From assembly GCA_020740775.1 (NCBI GenBank), contig JAHEWK010000019.1, positions 248,001 to 312,000 of the forward strand: 64,000 bases of DNA. The letters run 5' to 3'. This document shows, in pieces, positions 17,803-29,269 of this stretch. The position numbers and the translations under genes are program-made. Below the pieces are notes generated by a model. That model made no database searches and was not told the DNA's origin. It saw nothing but the letters and a program-made list of their open reading frames with translations. Origin of the DNA: Ilyonectria destructans. Taxonomy: Eukaryota; Ascomycota; Sordariomycetes; Hypocreales; Nectriaceae. Within the stretch, counting starts at the first letter, position 1. Each line of letters opens with the position of its first letter.

Positions 17803-20300
17803 AGGGGGGTCTCACCTTTTCATTATATTTCGACCCCGTGAGGGACGAACGGGGGGTGCGTTGACTAGGCAAATTTACGGCGACCCAACAAATTTAGGTA
17901 CATCAATTCACACTAAATCTTTAGTGCTAGCAATGTACATTCATTATAGCGATAACATGGGGTAAGATGCATCGGTATGTTCCAAACAGAAGTCAGAGTG
18001 ACGTATAAGTGACCGGCCAAAACACCATTTCTTTCATTTCTAGTCATCTATCTCGTCTTTTGGGACCAGAAATTCGCCCTGACTAACATAAATTACATCT
18101 TCTGAGATAACCTCAATTCCATCAACCTCAAAAGACAACTGTTTCTTTCCAATGGCCCGTTCCTGTGCACTAGAAATCGCAAAGTTGACCGCTTCTTGGA
18201 CCACCTCGGGGTCGTAGTCTCTTGGCCAAGCGCCTGTTCCTTGCCATCTGTTGTCAGTTATTCCTCGCTGTTGAAGCTGGCGATGAAAAGCATATCTCTG
18301 CGCAAGCCACTGACTCGAAGTAAGGTGAGAACGCCGGTCTGCTTTAGACCACCAGTCTGCCTTATTTAGCTGCAGCTGTAAGAGCGGCTTCCAGGCTCTT
18401 CTGGGGTTTAAATAGATGACTTCTAACCTTACAGCTGTGATGCTAGCCCTGACATATAACCTGACATCACGTACCCAACGGCGTAAAAAGAGACCTTCAT
18501 CTTGGCTGTCTCTCTTCAAAATTCGCTTCTTCTCATCAACCTGTGCAGCTTGTCGATTGTATTCATCCTTCGAGACTCGAAGCCTAGAATCTTCGACACT
18601 GATTGGGCTATATTTTGCTATAATCCCCGTCTGTGCATAAAGGACTGACCGTCTCGAAGCCTTTTCTTTGAGACGGTACATCTCCTGGGTTGCGGTAATA
18701 CCATTCAGGGCAAGTATATTGCTAGCTGTAACTGCATGATCAAATACACGCATGACTGACGGAGTCAACGGCACCCCTGATGTAACTGATGTGTGAATAC
18801 GAAGCATCACATAGTCCTAATATCTCTCTATGGTCTTTATTTGTAGTGGTGGTGTAGGTGCCTCTGCCCAGTGATAGGATAATAAGGGCACCTTCTGAGG
18901 TGTAACTGGGGTTTCGAAGCTCTCACGGCTAGGCCGCTGTTGCGGCGTTGATGCAAGTGATGACGAGCCAATTTCCACATGACCTGGAAGGCTCTCAAAA
19001 GAGATATCTGCTGTCAGTGATGACAGCGGATCAGTGAGGTTATCTAGGACCTTAGCTGGGTCATGAGGAAATAAGCCGCATTTCTTCCAAGCAGATAAAA
19101 TAGTCTTCTTTCTAAAGGTGCGTTCTTGTATCTCTTGAAGGTGGAATAAGAAGTCGGTCTTATTGAAGTCAGTAGCGCCGTTAGCAATTTCCCTGTAAAT
19201 AACATACTGATGCTACTGCTTATATGCATTAAAAACACTAATATCAAGAGGCTGAAGATAATGCGTAAGATGTGGTGGCATAGGGAACAGCTCGATGTTA
19301 TATTGACTACAAAAATAGAAGATTTCTCTTGTAAAGTGGTTTCTACACCCATCTATAAGAGGAAGCCGCTTCTCTTCCGGGTTGGAAGGGCGTATAAGTC
19401 GCTCGAAATGCATAGCCCATTCGAGGGTAAGGACGTTATTGATATAGCCCTTATTGCTGGTTGTGATCGTGGTATCGCCACTAAGCTGATTTTCGACCCA
19501 TTTGACGGGAATGTTGACACCAGGTAAGATAATAAATAGAGGAATAAAGTCACCAGCAGCTGAAATCGACTCAACCGCAGTTACAGAGACAGTAGAATGT
19601 GCATCAGTTAGAACGGGCTGTTCAACTTCTTGAAGGTCCAGACGAATATGCCTTTTTGGAGATATCCAATCATAAAGCCCGTCTCATCGAAATTCCAGAT
19701 ATTCTCAGACTTAATGCTATTTTCACGTATAAAACGGTTAAAGCCGGTGTAAAAAGCCTTGATGTAGGTGCGGTCTTACATCGCCTTTTGCTTTATATCG
19801 CAGGTAGTTGACTTCTTTACGTAAAAGACGTCTTTATAGCGCTTTATGAAGCGATGAGCCCAACTAAGTGACGCCTTAGTTGACTGATCACATACTCTTA
19901 GAATAGTATTTATATTGTGCTGGAGGGCTCGAAGTTGTATGTAGTGGCCCTGTGTGACCCGGCGATATGACCAGCACAGTATTGCTTGCTCCTAAGAGTC
20001 TGTTAAGAGAGTGTTATTGCCGCTATTTTAAGTGATAGGGTTCGCTCCGCTGAGACGAGACCGGAGTCTCTGATACCCAACTTTTAGCTCTCGAGATGCC
20101 GCAGCGATAGAGCGATAAAAACCCTCTCGGAAAAGGTCTGCAGCTACAAGAGTGCGAGCTTCAAGGTTGGCTTTATTATACCGCGAAAAGTCGGGCTTTT
20201 CAGTGTGAGGGTTGATCTATTTCTTTACTGCAGATAGCTCTGATATTGAGCTACTAGATGTAATATTCTGATTACTGTTTGATAAAGAACTTATAATATT
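17803..20300 (-). mobile_element. Decayed pogo/Fot-like DNA transposon
   Basis: The left end begins GGGGGGTCTCACC and resembles the inverted repeats of the MITE at 36488-36804 over about 115 bp (GTGAGGGACG, ACTAGGCAAA, GGCGACCCA). Inside lies a minus-strand transposase remnant. No matching right-hand inverted repeat was found before the poly-G run at 20454, so the right boundary is approximate and the end may be lost. Confidence 0.65.
18040..20290 (-). pseudogene. pogo/Fot-like transposase, multiple stops
   Basis: From the N-terminus (about 20290) the frame reads KPDFSRYNKANLEARTL and AAASRELKVGYQRLRSRL, a helix-turn-helix/CENP-B-type region. Next come NIWNFDETGFMIG (first catalytic Asp, about 19700), LIDGCRNHFTREI and PMPPHLTHYLQPLDISVF (DDE core, 19213-19413), and a long C-terminal segment with WPRDYDPEVVQEAVNFA (18040-18810). 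Stops in the N-terminal part can be explained as CAG-to-TAG or CAA-to-TAA changes, so light RIP is plausible. It is not functional. Confidence 0.75.
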
Positions 20301-21022
20301 ATAGTAGTTTGAAGTTGTAGTATTATTGGTGGTGCCTTTAATTTAAAGGGTTGTGATGTGGGGTTGGTGTTGTAGTTGCGTTATAGCTCTTGTTGGAATA
20401 CGACCCTGTATAACGAAACCTCTGATAGATTGATATCCGGACCTTAGTCAGAAGGGGGGGGGGGGGGGGGGGGTATGATAACCCCTCTTCCGGCCGATCC
20501 GGATGACGAGGACAAGCAATCATCAACATCATCATCACTGTATTGATCCCTATCTATCTGATTGAATTGACCGTAACGGATCCAACATATTATTATAGCT
20601 GATTTTTAGTTAACTTAATTGTATTTCCTACCGTTTCATAACACAGATACCAACCCACAACCCAAAGCCCAACATTACTCTCTAATAATATTACTATAAA
20701 TCGCAAAAGGTCATCAAAGCAATAATCTTAAGTCCGATCGATGGCCGCCAGAGGCCCGCTCGATAAGACATCCATAACTCAAGTAGACATCCCCACCCTT
20801 GAGAATGGTCGCCTATGAAGCAATAAATGCCGTACAACCCTGGCCGTGCATCATCTTGCGATTGCGGACCAGGAAGCTCGCCACTCACCGCCCCGAGAGA
20901 GTCATTTCAGGGTTCAGTAGTCCAAACTGCCACCCGAATGAGCCGAGGCGAGGTTGAGGGATTTCCGGGATTTCCGTACCACAAATTTCTCCAGACCCAT
21001 ATATTTCTCCGGACCCATATAA
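20301..21022. other. Spacer with G20 homopolymer and no gene
   Basis: Contains an uninterrupted run of 20 G at 20454-20473 and short imperfect repeats of TTTCTCC-GACCCATAT at about 20989-21030. No coding sequence recognised. Confidence 0.5.
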
Positions 21023-21515
21023 TTGTCCCGGGCCTATAAACTTTTCCGGGTTCCTCATGATGGATGGGAACTGATGGCAACGGGTACCTGCAAAAGTGTC
21101 GCGCCATGCGCGTGGCCAAGGGACCGCGGCCTGGCATGGAGATCTTCGAGGCTGACCAAACGGATTCGGAGCTCAAGAGCCTCTACCCCGACCTGCAGGC
21201 CAATCTAGCGGATCTCACATCGTTGCGAACCACCATCGGTGGCTGGGCTCACGCCTCCGACGCTAGCCGTAGACTTGCGGATCGAGCGAGCCACGCTGGT
21301 GTCTCCTTCGTCACGGGCAAACGCAGTACTGTCCTGTCGCGTGAGGTGTCCAGAAACCGAGTTACTGGAGTCCGCACCGCGGCTGGTGTCATCCTTCGGG
21401 TTCACATGGTTGTACTCGCCACTGGCCTTGGACGAACCGACTGGTGGCCGACATGGGACACAACCTCTCAGCCGTGGGCCAGCCTATCGGATTCGTCCAG
21501 CTGACGCAGAGCAGG
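21023..21515 (+). pseudogene. Fragment of a fructosyl-amine oxidase-like FAD enzyme
   Basis: Translated plus-strand pieces read KLFRVPHDGWELMATG, then in another frame QKCRAMRVAKG, GMEIFEADQTDSELKSLYPDL, GGWAHASDASRRLADRA and VSFVTGKR, and after a second frameshift near 21425 WTNRLVADMGHNLSAVGQP. This matches the middle of amadoriases (fructosyl amino acid oxidases), which oxidise glycated amino acids. Both ends of the gene are missing and at least two frameshifts are present. The neighbouring amino-acid permease suggests an ancestral amine-catabolism cluster. Confidence 0.65.
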
Positions 21516-22389
21516 CTCTCCGCGAAGGGTTGAACAGGATCTTCATCCCACCCGTCATATCGTATTTTTTGCAATAACGATCAATTGATTCACTAAAATG
21601 ATATTTTCCTGCAGCCTTATCACCCTATTGAATCATGTTTTCCGTTTCGGGAATATTCGCTGGAGTTGGTATAGCCAGATAAGAAACCCCTGCAACTTGT
21701 GCATGTCGGTTCGTCCCATGCCTGCTTCTCTGACAATTTCCGAACCCGAATGGCCGAAGAATGGCCACGCCCTATGTCCCACTATCTTTGGGGTGGCGAA
21801 AGTTGTCCGCCTAGGGACTTGCCAATTTCGAACTCCTAGTGCATGTGGGCAGACTGACTTTAGGGAAACGACTGCGTTGGGTCCGATTCGTCATTCCAAC
21901 CCTCACCCGATCTACGGGAGGCCTGAGTCTGACCCTTCCAGTGTCCAGAGTTCAGACCTTCTCCACGTTGCACCGGCCATCTATTCATCTATCCACCTTG
22001 TCCCAGGCTAGGGAATGAACATGTGGCTGCTACCCCGCATTAGCTGAAACCCCTTGGCTGGTTTTCCGCCCGGATTTTGTTATCGAGTATGCTCTATGAA
22101 GTATCTTGATAGGCTGAATGACGCTAGGCATCGCCTGGAACCCCACCCCCGGTGGTTCAGAAATTAGGCTAGTTAGAGAAGCATATGACGAATCGAGAAG
22201 CTCGCCGGTCGAGAACTTCTGTTTCTATAAAGGCGACATCTGGGCCGCTTTTCTCTCATCCGGATACCTGCCAAACACACTGCCGCCTCTTCTCAGATCG
22301 CACTCCTATGTTGCATGGTATGAATCCACGCACCTCGTATCACCTCTCTTCATTTCTACACAACTCATCACTTTGTCAAACATTGGACT
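21516..22389. other. Intergenic region upstream of the permease
   Basis: No recognised gene. It contains the likely promoter of the permease, including two GATA-type motifs listed separately and a TATAAAG-like motif near 22228. Confidence 0.5.
22080..22112. promoter_or_regulatory. Two HGATAR motifs upstream of the permease
   Basis: TTATCG at 22080-22085 (CGATAA on the minus strand) and TGATAG at 22107-22112 fit the HGATAR site of fungal GATA nitrogen regulators. They lie about 280-310 bp upstream of the permease start. Such short motifs are frequent by chance. Confidence 0.3.
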
Positions 22390-24090
22390 ATGACCACACA
22401 TGCCCCGAGCAAAACCTCTGGTGATCCGGGCGATCCGAAGCCCGACATCCCTATGGGACTTACACGCATTTTGTCATGCCGTCTCGGAGACTCTGCCGAG
22501 ACCGCAGGCATGACCGACCTTGTGCAGACGGAGACGAAGCGCAACATCAAGTCCCGCCACGCGCAGATGCTTGCCCTAGGAGGCACTATTGGTACTGGTC
22601 TGTTTGTTGGTACTGGCCAAGCTCTCAGCGTCTCCGGTCCGGTAAATCTCTTCTTGGCCTACAGCATAATTTGCATCTTCGTCTATGGCATTGTCCTCGG
22701 CGTGGCGGAGGCTGCCTCGTACCTCCCGCTGCCAGGCTCGTCAATGGCCTTCCATGCCTCGCGATACGTCTCCCAAAGCCTTGGTTTTGCTATGGGTTGG
22801 CTTTATTGGTACTCCTTTGGCATATTGATTGCGTACGAAATCACTGCGGCTTCTCTCATCATCAACTACTGGGATAACCCTGTGCCTGTCGCCGTTTGGA
22901 TCACCATCATGATGGTGGTTATTGTCTTATTAAACACAGCCCCAGTGCGAGTTTACGCTGAGACCGAGTTTTGGTTCGCCTCAGTCAAAGTGATCATGAT
23001 CATGGGGCTACTTATCCTCGCTGTTGTCCTTTGTCTCGGAGGTGGGCCACAAGGAGGCCGAATCGGCTTCTCATATTGGAACAATCCACGACCGATGAAC
23101 GAATATCTTGTCGACGGGGCCCTTGGTCGATTCTGCGCTTTTATTTATGCTATCGCCTTTTCTTCCTTTGCTTTCAGCTTTGGTCCAGAGCTGATCGTTG
23201 TTACTGGCGGCGAGATGGACAAGCCTCGATCCAATATGCCAACTGCCGCCAAAAACTTTGCATGGAGACTATTAGCATTCTATGCTCTGGGCTCCTTGGC
23301 TATTAGCGTTATATGTCGCAGTAATGCCCCGGGCCTTACTAATGGAGGTTCCGGTGCTGCTGCTTCTCCATGGGTCATTGCGATCAAGGAGGCTGGCATC
23401 AAGGCGTTAGACTCAATCATCAATGCTGGTATTATTATATCAGCTTGGTCCTCAGGCAATTCCTTCTTATATATGTCAAGTCGCTCTCTTTACTCCATGG
23501 CCAAGATCGGAAATGCCCCAGCTATTTTTGCCCGCTGCAATCGATATGGCGTTCCTTTAAATGCAGTGCTAACTAGTGCTCTTTTCGCTCCTCTTGCCTA
23601 TCTTAACGTTGGAACATCGTCCAGTATCGTTTTTAATTGGTTTGTCAACTTGACAAATACTGCCGGATTCACTTCATGGATCTGTTGCTCTATTGTATTG
23701 ATCCGGTTCCGGAGGGCCTGCGATGCTCAAGGCGTTACTAATATTCCGTACAAGTCCCCATTTCAACCGTACTTGGCCTGGACTTGTATGGTAATATTTG
23801 CCATGCTTCTTTTACTGAACGGTTTTTCTGTGTTCTTTACCGGTCACTGGTCTGTTACTTCCTTCTTGACAGCATATCTCGGTGCACCTATTTTCCTCGT
23901 CATCTATTTTTTTCATCGAATCACGCACTGGAGTGATGCGTGGGCGATCGACCCCATGGAGGTTGACCTACGAACTGGCTTGGATGAATTCGAGAGAATG
24001 GAACATGCAGAGAATTATGAATCCGAAGAAAAGGTCAAACCTGGATTTCACTGGAAGGTATACCGGATCATTAAGAGCTTGTGGGAGTAG
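22390..24090 (+). CDS. Amino-acid permease, YAT family (APC superfamily)
   Basis: 566 residues in one uninterrupted exon. After a hydrophilic N-terminus comes KRNIKSRHAQMLALGGTIGTGLFVGTG (residues 50-76), the signature first helix of fungal amino-acid permeases. About twelve hydrophobic segments follow, with conserved FGPELIVVTGGEMDKPRSNMP in the middle and VLTSALFAPLAYLNV and FVNLTNTAGFTSWICC towards the end. The length is usual for the family. It should import amino acids by proton symport at the plasma membrane; the substrate cannot be told from sequence. A shorter product could start at Met41 (22510). It runs tail-to-tail with the D-amino-acid oxidase gene 400 bp away, which suggests D-amino acids or glycine-like substrates. 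Confidence 0.93.
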   Translation: MTTHAPSKTSGDPGDPKPDIPMGLTRILSCRLGDSAETAGMTDLVQTETKRNIKSRHAQMLALGGTIGTGLFVGTGQALSVSGPVNLFLAYSIICIFVYGIVLGVAEAASYLPLPGSSMAFHASRYVSQSLGFAMGWLYWYSFGILIAYEITAASLIINYWDNPVPVAVWITIMMVVIVLLNTAPVRVYAETEFWFASVKVIMIMGLLILAVVLCLGGGPQGGRIGFSYWNNPRPMNEYLVDGALGRFCAFIYAIAFSSFAFSFGPELIVVTGGEMDKPRSNMPTAAKNFAWRLLAFYALGSLAISVICRSNAPGLTNGGSGAAASPWVIAIKEAGIKALDSIINAGIIISAWSSGNSFLYMSSRSLYSMAKIGNAPAIFARCNRYGVPLNAVLTSALFAPLAYLNVGTSSSIVFNWFVNLTNTAGFTSWICCSIVLIRFRRACDAQGVTNIPYKSPFQPYLAWTCMVIFAMLLLLNGFSVFFTGHWSVTSFLTAYLGAPIFLVIYFFHRITHWSDAWAIDPMEVDLRTGLDEFERMEHAENYESEEKVKPGFHWKVYRIIKSLWE

Positions 24091-24492
24091 ATAGACAACT
24101 CGGCCTTTCCTACTATACTAGCTACACAGTGACGAATATTCAAGTTATTTGTGCACATTTTGGGAGATTTATCCTTAATGAATGGGTTGGGTTATATGTG
24201 AAACTTTTCCTAGGTTGCACAATCGTGACTACCTAGTTTGTCTTGTAGGGCACCTTAAGAACAGCATTACGTACTCCTCGACATCAGTAAACCGCATCTA
24301 TCCTTCAGATTGACGAGATTCACTCGGGTTAGACGTCTGGGACTCAACTTATATGTGACCATTGGCCATTTTCTGAGTGACACCCTGGTAGGAAAATGAG
24401 TCGAGGACCCTTAGGCTTCACCCGCATGGAACATGTTGGCGTCTTCTTTATATAAATTGCAGCATGTCCAATGGGAACTATTTACCAAGTTT

Positions 24493-25823
24493 TCAAAGGC
24501 GCGCTTTCTCCTGCTTGCTGATGACGTCAACTAACTTGACGACTTCTTCGGCACAGCCGTAGGAGCACTGATATCCAGCTCCACCGTGGCCGTAGTTGTG
24601 AACAACCCATACCCCGTTGACCTTCTCTTTTTCGATGCGAGCACCTCCATCTCGCACTGGGCGTAGGCCTACAGCATGACGAATGACATCCAGATGCTCG
24701 ATACCCCGACCATCGGTGAGCTTGGGACATGCATCCACAGACCTCTTCATAATTCGCAATGCGAGGTTTGGATCAGGCTGTGACTCCCAGTTGTCCTTCT
24801 GGTAGCATCCGCCGAGAATAGTTCCTCCGCCAGCAGCTCGAGCCATAATGTACATTGTTTCGTCGGGGGAATCATCGGTTCCGGAGACGGAGAACATTTC
24901 ATCGGTTTCGTTTCTCACAACCACAATCTGACCTCTGGCCGGGTGCATCTTGCCGTCTGCAACGCCTGCAATGGTACGGGCGCCAAGTCCAGTACAATTC
25001 AGGACGATATGGGCGGGATGGCCACTGCGGTGAACACCGGCGACAGCAGCATCGGCGATGTGCGAGAGAACGGCCCGCTTGAACTTGACCCCATTCAAGA
25101 GACACTGAGATACCAACCAGGGCAGATATACGGCCGTATTGATACAAACTGAAGTAAAGGAATGGGCGTTGTCCACATCCGCCGCGAGCTCAGAAGCTGG
25201 AGTCCGTCTATACTGTGGTCGATGTTAAGTAAAGGCTACAAGAAGATCGGAGATTAACTTGCGTCGCGAAACAAAGTCTTCCACCAGGGATTGGGAGACA
25301 GGAGCTCTGAGAACCATTTTGCAGTTGCGCTTCCAATGTCTTTCTTCCGGTTACAGATGTTGATTTCTAGATGAGATGAGGTTAGTATCAGCTCGTCGAA
25401 TGATGAGGCTTGAGGTATTTATACTCTGAAAGTGAATACCGGCATCAGGATAATTCTCTGCCAGATTTTTAAGCGCAAACCAGGTATTGCGGTCCCATTC
25501 AGCAGCGTCAGTGCCACCCACGGATACCCTAAGTCAGCGGGTCAGTGCACATTGACAACTCGGAAAGGGGTTGCTCTCACGGCATGTAATTGGCACCAGC
25601 CCAGGGAGATGCGTATTGGATATCGTAATCTCCAGGCATGTGCTTTGCAACAACGGTAATATTATAGCGTTTGTCCCTAGACAGGAGCAAGGCAGTAGTG
25701 AGACCGGCTACACCAGCGCTGCAAACAGATGGAAAGTTTCATCAGCAACCCTGAAGCCGGAAACAGTCAAAAACTAAAGAAGGGGAAGCTATACCCGACA
25801 ACCACGACTCGCTGATCTGCCAT
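24493..25823 (-). CDS. D-amino-acid oxidase, peroxisomal type
   Basis: Five exons splice in frame: 25823-25795, 25718-25581, 25528-25425, 25366-25263 and 25212-24493, giving 364 residues, the usual length. The N-terminus carries the FAD-binding GAGVAG motif (residues 10-15). The C-terminal half has GLRPVRDGGARIE and HNYGHGGAGYQCSYG, the family signature around the flavin. The last three residues, ARL, are a type 1 peroxisomal targeting signal variant. The enzyme would oxidise D-amino acids to keto acids, ammonia and hydrogen peroxide. The fourth intron (25262-25213) begins with GC, in GCAAGT context. The start ATG is the only one that leads into the flavin motif. The next gene upstream is a divergently transcribed Zn2Cys6 regulator, 453 bp away. 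Confidence 0.9.
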
Positions 25824-25854
25824 TTTTGCTCGTGCGTGTTAGTTGATGAATGGT

Positions 25855-25855
25855 G

Positions 25856-25893
<38 letters not shown>
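25855..25893. repeat. ATTG tetranucleotide microsatellite
   Basis: About ten tandem ATTG units lie just upstream of the D-amino-acid oxidase start, in the shared promoter between the two divergent genes. Confidence 0.85.
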
Positions 25894-25895
<2 letters not shown>

Positions 25896-26276
25896 TGTTG
25901 ACCAGCCTGCCGGACCTTTCAACTCTAGCTCGTTGACTTTTAGGTTCATATAAAAGGCGTCCTTACGAGTAACTTTGTACATGACTGGGACTACCCCGTC
26001 AAACTGACTCAAACAACCGAGTTTTCCCGTGGGGGGAGGGGTAGAGGCATTTTCCGTTTTCCATTTTCCGATTTCCGAGGAGAAGCGCACATGACTCAGA
26101 AACGGAGCGGGGAAGGCAAATAAATTTCCGGATCCACCTCTCGTCTCCTCTCACTCACTCTTCGCATCGCTCCATACGCGACATGACAGAAGGGCACATC
26201 GCCAGTTCGCCCCGTTCGCGTTTTCCGTGACTCCTCCGGCTGGAACTTTGACTGTCGCCTGAACTCGGTCCGAACC

Positions 26277-28665
26277 ATGAGCGATACGCCGTACGAGCCT
26301 CGTATAAGACGCTCGTGTGAGTGCTGTCGGTGAGTCGGCTCCGGGGTGCCGTGGCCTGGTTGAAACCGGTGCAGCTGACTGATGCCGTCCCCGCGGTCCC
26401 ACAGCCAGAAGAGGACGAAATGCCCTGCCGAGAAGCCCGTTTGCTCGGTCTGCAACCGCCTGAATCAGCCGTGTGTCTACTTGCGGCGAGGCCAGCGTAG
26501 CGCCCACTACGACGACAAGGTCACTAAACAGTAGGTACCATGTCCAATGTCCATTTTTCCGATACCAGCTTCCCGTATTAACCTTAAAGCTTCAATAGAA
26601 GCACTGCCAAATCCCTGCGTAGACGCAGTTTGCAACCGCAACAGCAACCGCAACCGCAACCCTCAGAACTGTTAATTGTGCGCGAGTAAGCTAGACCCAT
26701 GTCCCATATCCCGGCGAGAAATATGGCCCAATACATATATATACCGGGTGGCACTAAGAAGATGCGTTTATCAGGTCCATCCCGGATCAACCCATATCAC
26801 ATGGGTCCGTTGACGAATCCCCCGACTCGTGGTCCGCCCCGGTTCCTGCCGCAACCAATCTCGGCATCAGGACTTGTCTACAACCTTTGACGTGGTGAGA
26901 TACGCCGTCGTGCCACCTTTTCGCGCCCTCACCAACACATATCTTCCCCAGGTCTCCCTCCAACGCTGAACCTCCGCTGGAATCACTCGAGTATTTTATC
27001 GAAATCTATCACCAAAAGCTTTATTTTCAGCCGCTCCCCCTTTTCGATATCGCCATTCTGCGTTCGAAGTTCCAACTCTTTCCCAGATATCTCCGCTGGG
27101 TCTTCTTGGCCCTCACACTCAAATTCTCCAATCATTACTTCTACGACACCAAGGAGCCTCAAGCAATCGAATTTTACACCACATCATGTAGAAATATTGT
27201 CATGGAACAGGCCTCCGATGGAGTTAAAAAGTTGGAAATCCTTCAGTCGCTATGCCTTCTTGCACTTTGCGAGATTCAAGGTATGACTACTATCTACTCG
27301 CCTCATATATAGCTCGCGGATAGCACTGATATTTAGTTACAGAAGGTAAGCACACGAGGGCAAATATGACGATCGGACTTGCGGCAAGACTGCAATCAGT
27401 ATATATGTTGGAAGCTCAAGCCAACTCGAGCAACGATAATAGTTGGGACAAGTCACTGAGCTCCCGTTGTTACTGGAGCATTTTGACACTTGAAAAAGCC
27501 TTCTCTGTCAATTTTGTTCTTTTGGAGCAAAGTCTTTATCCACCAGAATGCCCCCAAAGTCCGCCCAGGCCTCATCCTCTCCCGCCTTCGGTTGGGAGGA
27601 GGAGGCGCTACCCCGACCTTTTTGACTCCAATGAGGTTAGTAGTGATGATGACGGCATCAACAGCTGCTGTCTGCAAACAATATCTACCTGGGGAGACAT
27701 CTTATCATATTTTGAAGGTATACGCCTTGGCAAGGCAGAGAATCCATGGTTGTCTAGCTCGACCCACAATCAATTGACAATGAAGGTTTACGAGCTCGAA
27801 ACCAAGATGTCGTACAAGCACCTCTTTCGGAATGTGTCATTCCAAGATCGCCATCCTTCGGATCTTTCCAATTATCGAGAATATTGGACCCCTTGGCTTC
27901 TGATGCAAATCGCTTCTCACGGAGCACAAGCCGCGCTGAATAACCCTTTCATTCACCTCGTCGCTCTTCGAGGCGCCAAGGGCCTGTCACAACCACGATC
28001 ATTCTTACAGCAAACAGTAGACCAGTCTCTATACCATTCCGGCTGGGTCGCTCGCCTCCTTCAGACTTGCGAGGATTTATCTTTCACTATATCTGATCCT
28101 CTCCTGGGCCACATAATCGCTGCAACTGCAACGATTCCATGGTTGTTTCAATTTGCAAGAGATCCCTCCGTATCTCAGAGGGCCAGAGAAAATCTCAGCA
28201 AGTGTCAGCTAGCGTTAAGTAACATCTCAAAATACTGGCCTCATATTGCTGTCAAGGTAAGTTCGTCGATTGTCATGATTACAGTATATCTAACACTTAC
28301 TTAAGCGTCAAATCCTTGCCAATCTCCAGTCAATCATCGATCGAGAAGGCCCAAATATAGACGGTTCCACGATTCAGTTTCCACCAGAGATGATGTGGCA
28401 GGTTCTTATCCTTCAATATAACCCAGTAACAGCGCTGAGTCAGGACGCTGATGAAACTATCATGGCATCACTCACTCCAAACGCCGCCCTTAAAATCACA
28501 ACACAGATTGTTCAGCCAGTTGCTGATGAAATATCCGATCAGCCTTCTGCTACAGACGTCCCTTATAACATTTCTAGATTTCCTAGGGATGAATATAACG
28601 ACCTCGATTTAGATAACACGCTTTCAGAATCTATGTTTAGTAACTATTCATGGTTACCATTTTAG
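26277..28665 (+). CDS. Zn2Cys6 transcription factor with fungal-specific middle domain
   Basis: Seven exons keep one frame: 26277-26329, 26405-26530, 26590-26685, 26775-26894, 26952-27280, 27343-28256 and 28306-28665, about 665 residues. The DNA-binding cluster has C14, C17, C24, C31, C34 and C41 in the exact C-x2-C-x6-C-x6-C-x2-C-x6-C spacing and is split by the first intron. A Gln/Pro-rich linker follows, then the fungal-specific transcription factor domain (EYFIEIYHQKLYFQPLPLFD; GKHTRANMTIGLAARLQSVY; YWSILTLEKAFS). The small exon at 26590-26685 is the least certain, as its acceptor (TTAAAG) is weak. It is head-to-head with the D-amino-acid oxidase gene, so it is the natural candidate regulator of that gene and perhaps of the permease. 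Confidence 0.87.
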
Positions 28666-29269
28666 CTGCTTTCAGGGCTTAAACCAGGCCTACCACTTAT
28701 GTGTCGCATGGTTTTCACTGAAAGCAGACGCTGCCTACCAAGAGGCGTGTGTTCCTATTGGTCGTAGCGACGCGGTTAAGTGAAGGCAGAGTGCAGTAAA
28801 AAAGAAATGTCTTGGTGGATTGGTTATAGCTGGCTTATGGGTTGCTAGGTAGAGCATGGTGGGAGGGCTTAGTAGCATTTAAGCTCATTGGTGTCAAGGA
28901 TAAGGAAGAAGAAAGGTTGTTTACTATATTATAAGAGGTTGTGAAGGGCTGGACAGGAGTTTGTTCAACAGGCTGTTGCCCTAGGATTGTCTATCTAAAG
29001 CTAAAGAGAAGGGAGAAAGGGGCAATATAGCTACTGGCTAGTAGTTAAGTAAGTAAGGCCCCCGAGAGTGGTGAGTTGGCTAAACCTCGGGTAGTTGAGT
29101 CCGGCACAGCTGGAATCCTTGCACCAAGCCTCAGCCTGTAACAGTTATAGCTTTAAAGTTTAATGATTAAAGCTGTTAAGACTCTCTGCAGAATTCATAC
29201 AGTAAACCTTAATATTATATTTTAATAATTATATATCTATTTAGCTATATATAAAATCTTTATAAAAGT
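28666..29269. other. Intergenic, no gene recognised
   Basis: Mixed sequence without coding signals. A GTTGAGTCC box-B-like word lies near 29095, but I see no convincing tRNA or SINE head around it. Confidence 0.4.

Noticed and set aside
25855..25893. Possible CRISPR-like or binding-site array
   Set aside because: A simple ATTG microsatellite with no spacers; CRISPR arrays are not expected in fungal nuclear DNA.
28930..29140. tRNA-derived SINE head or tRNA gene
   Set aside because: A box-B-like word is present but box A has wrong spacing and no cloverleaf could be drawn.
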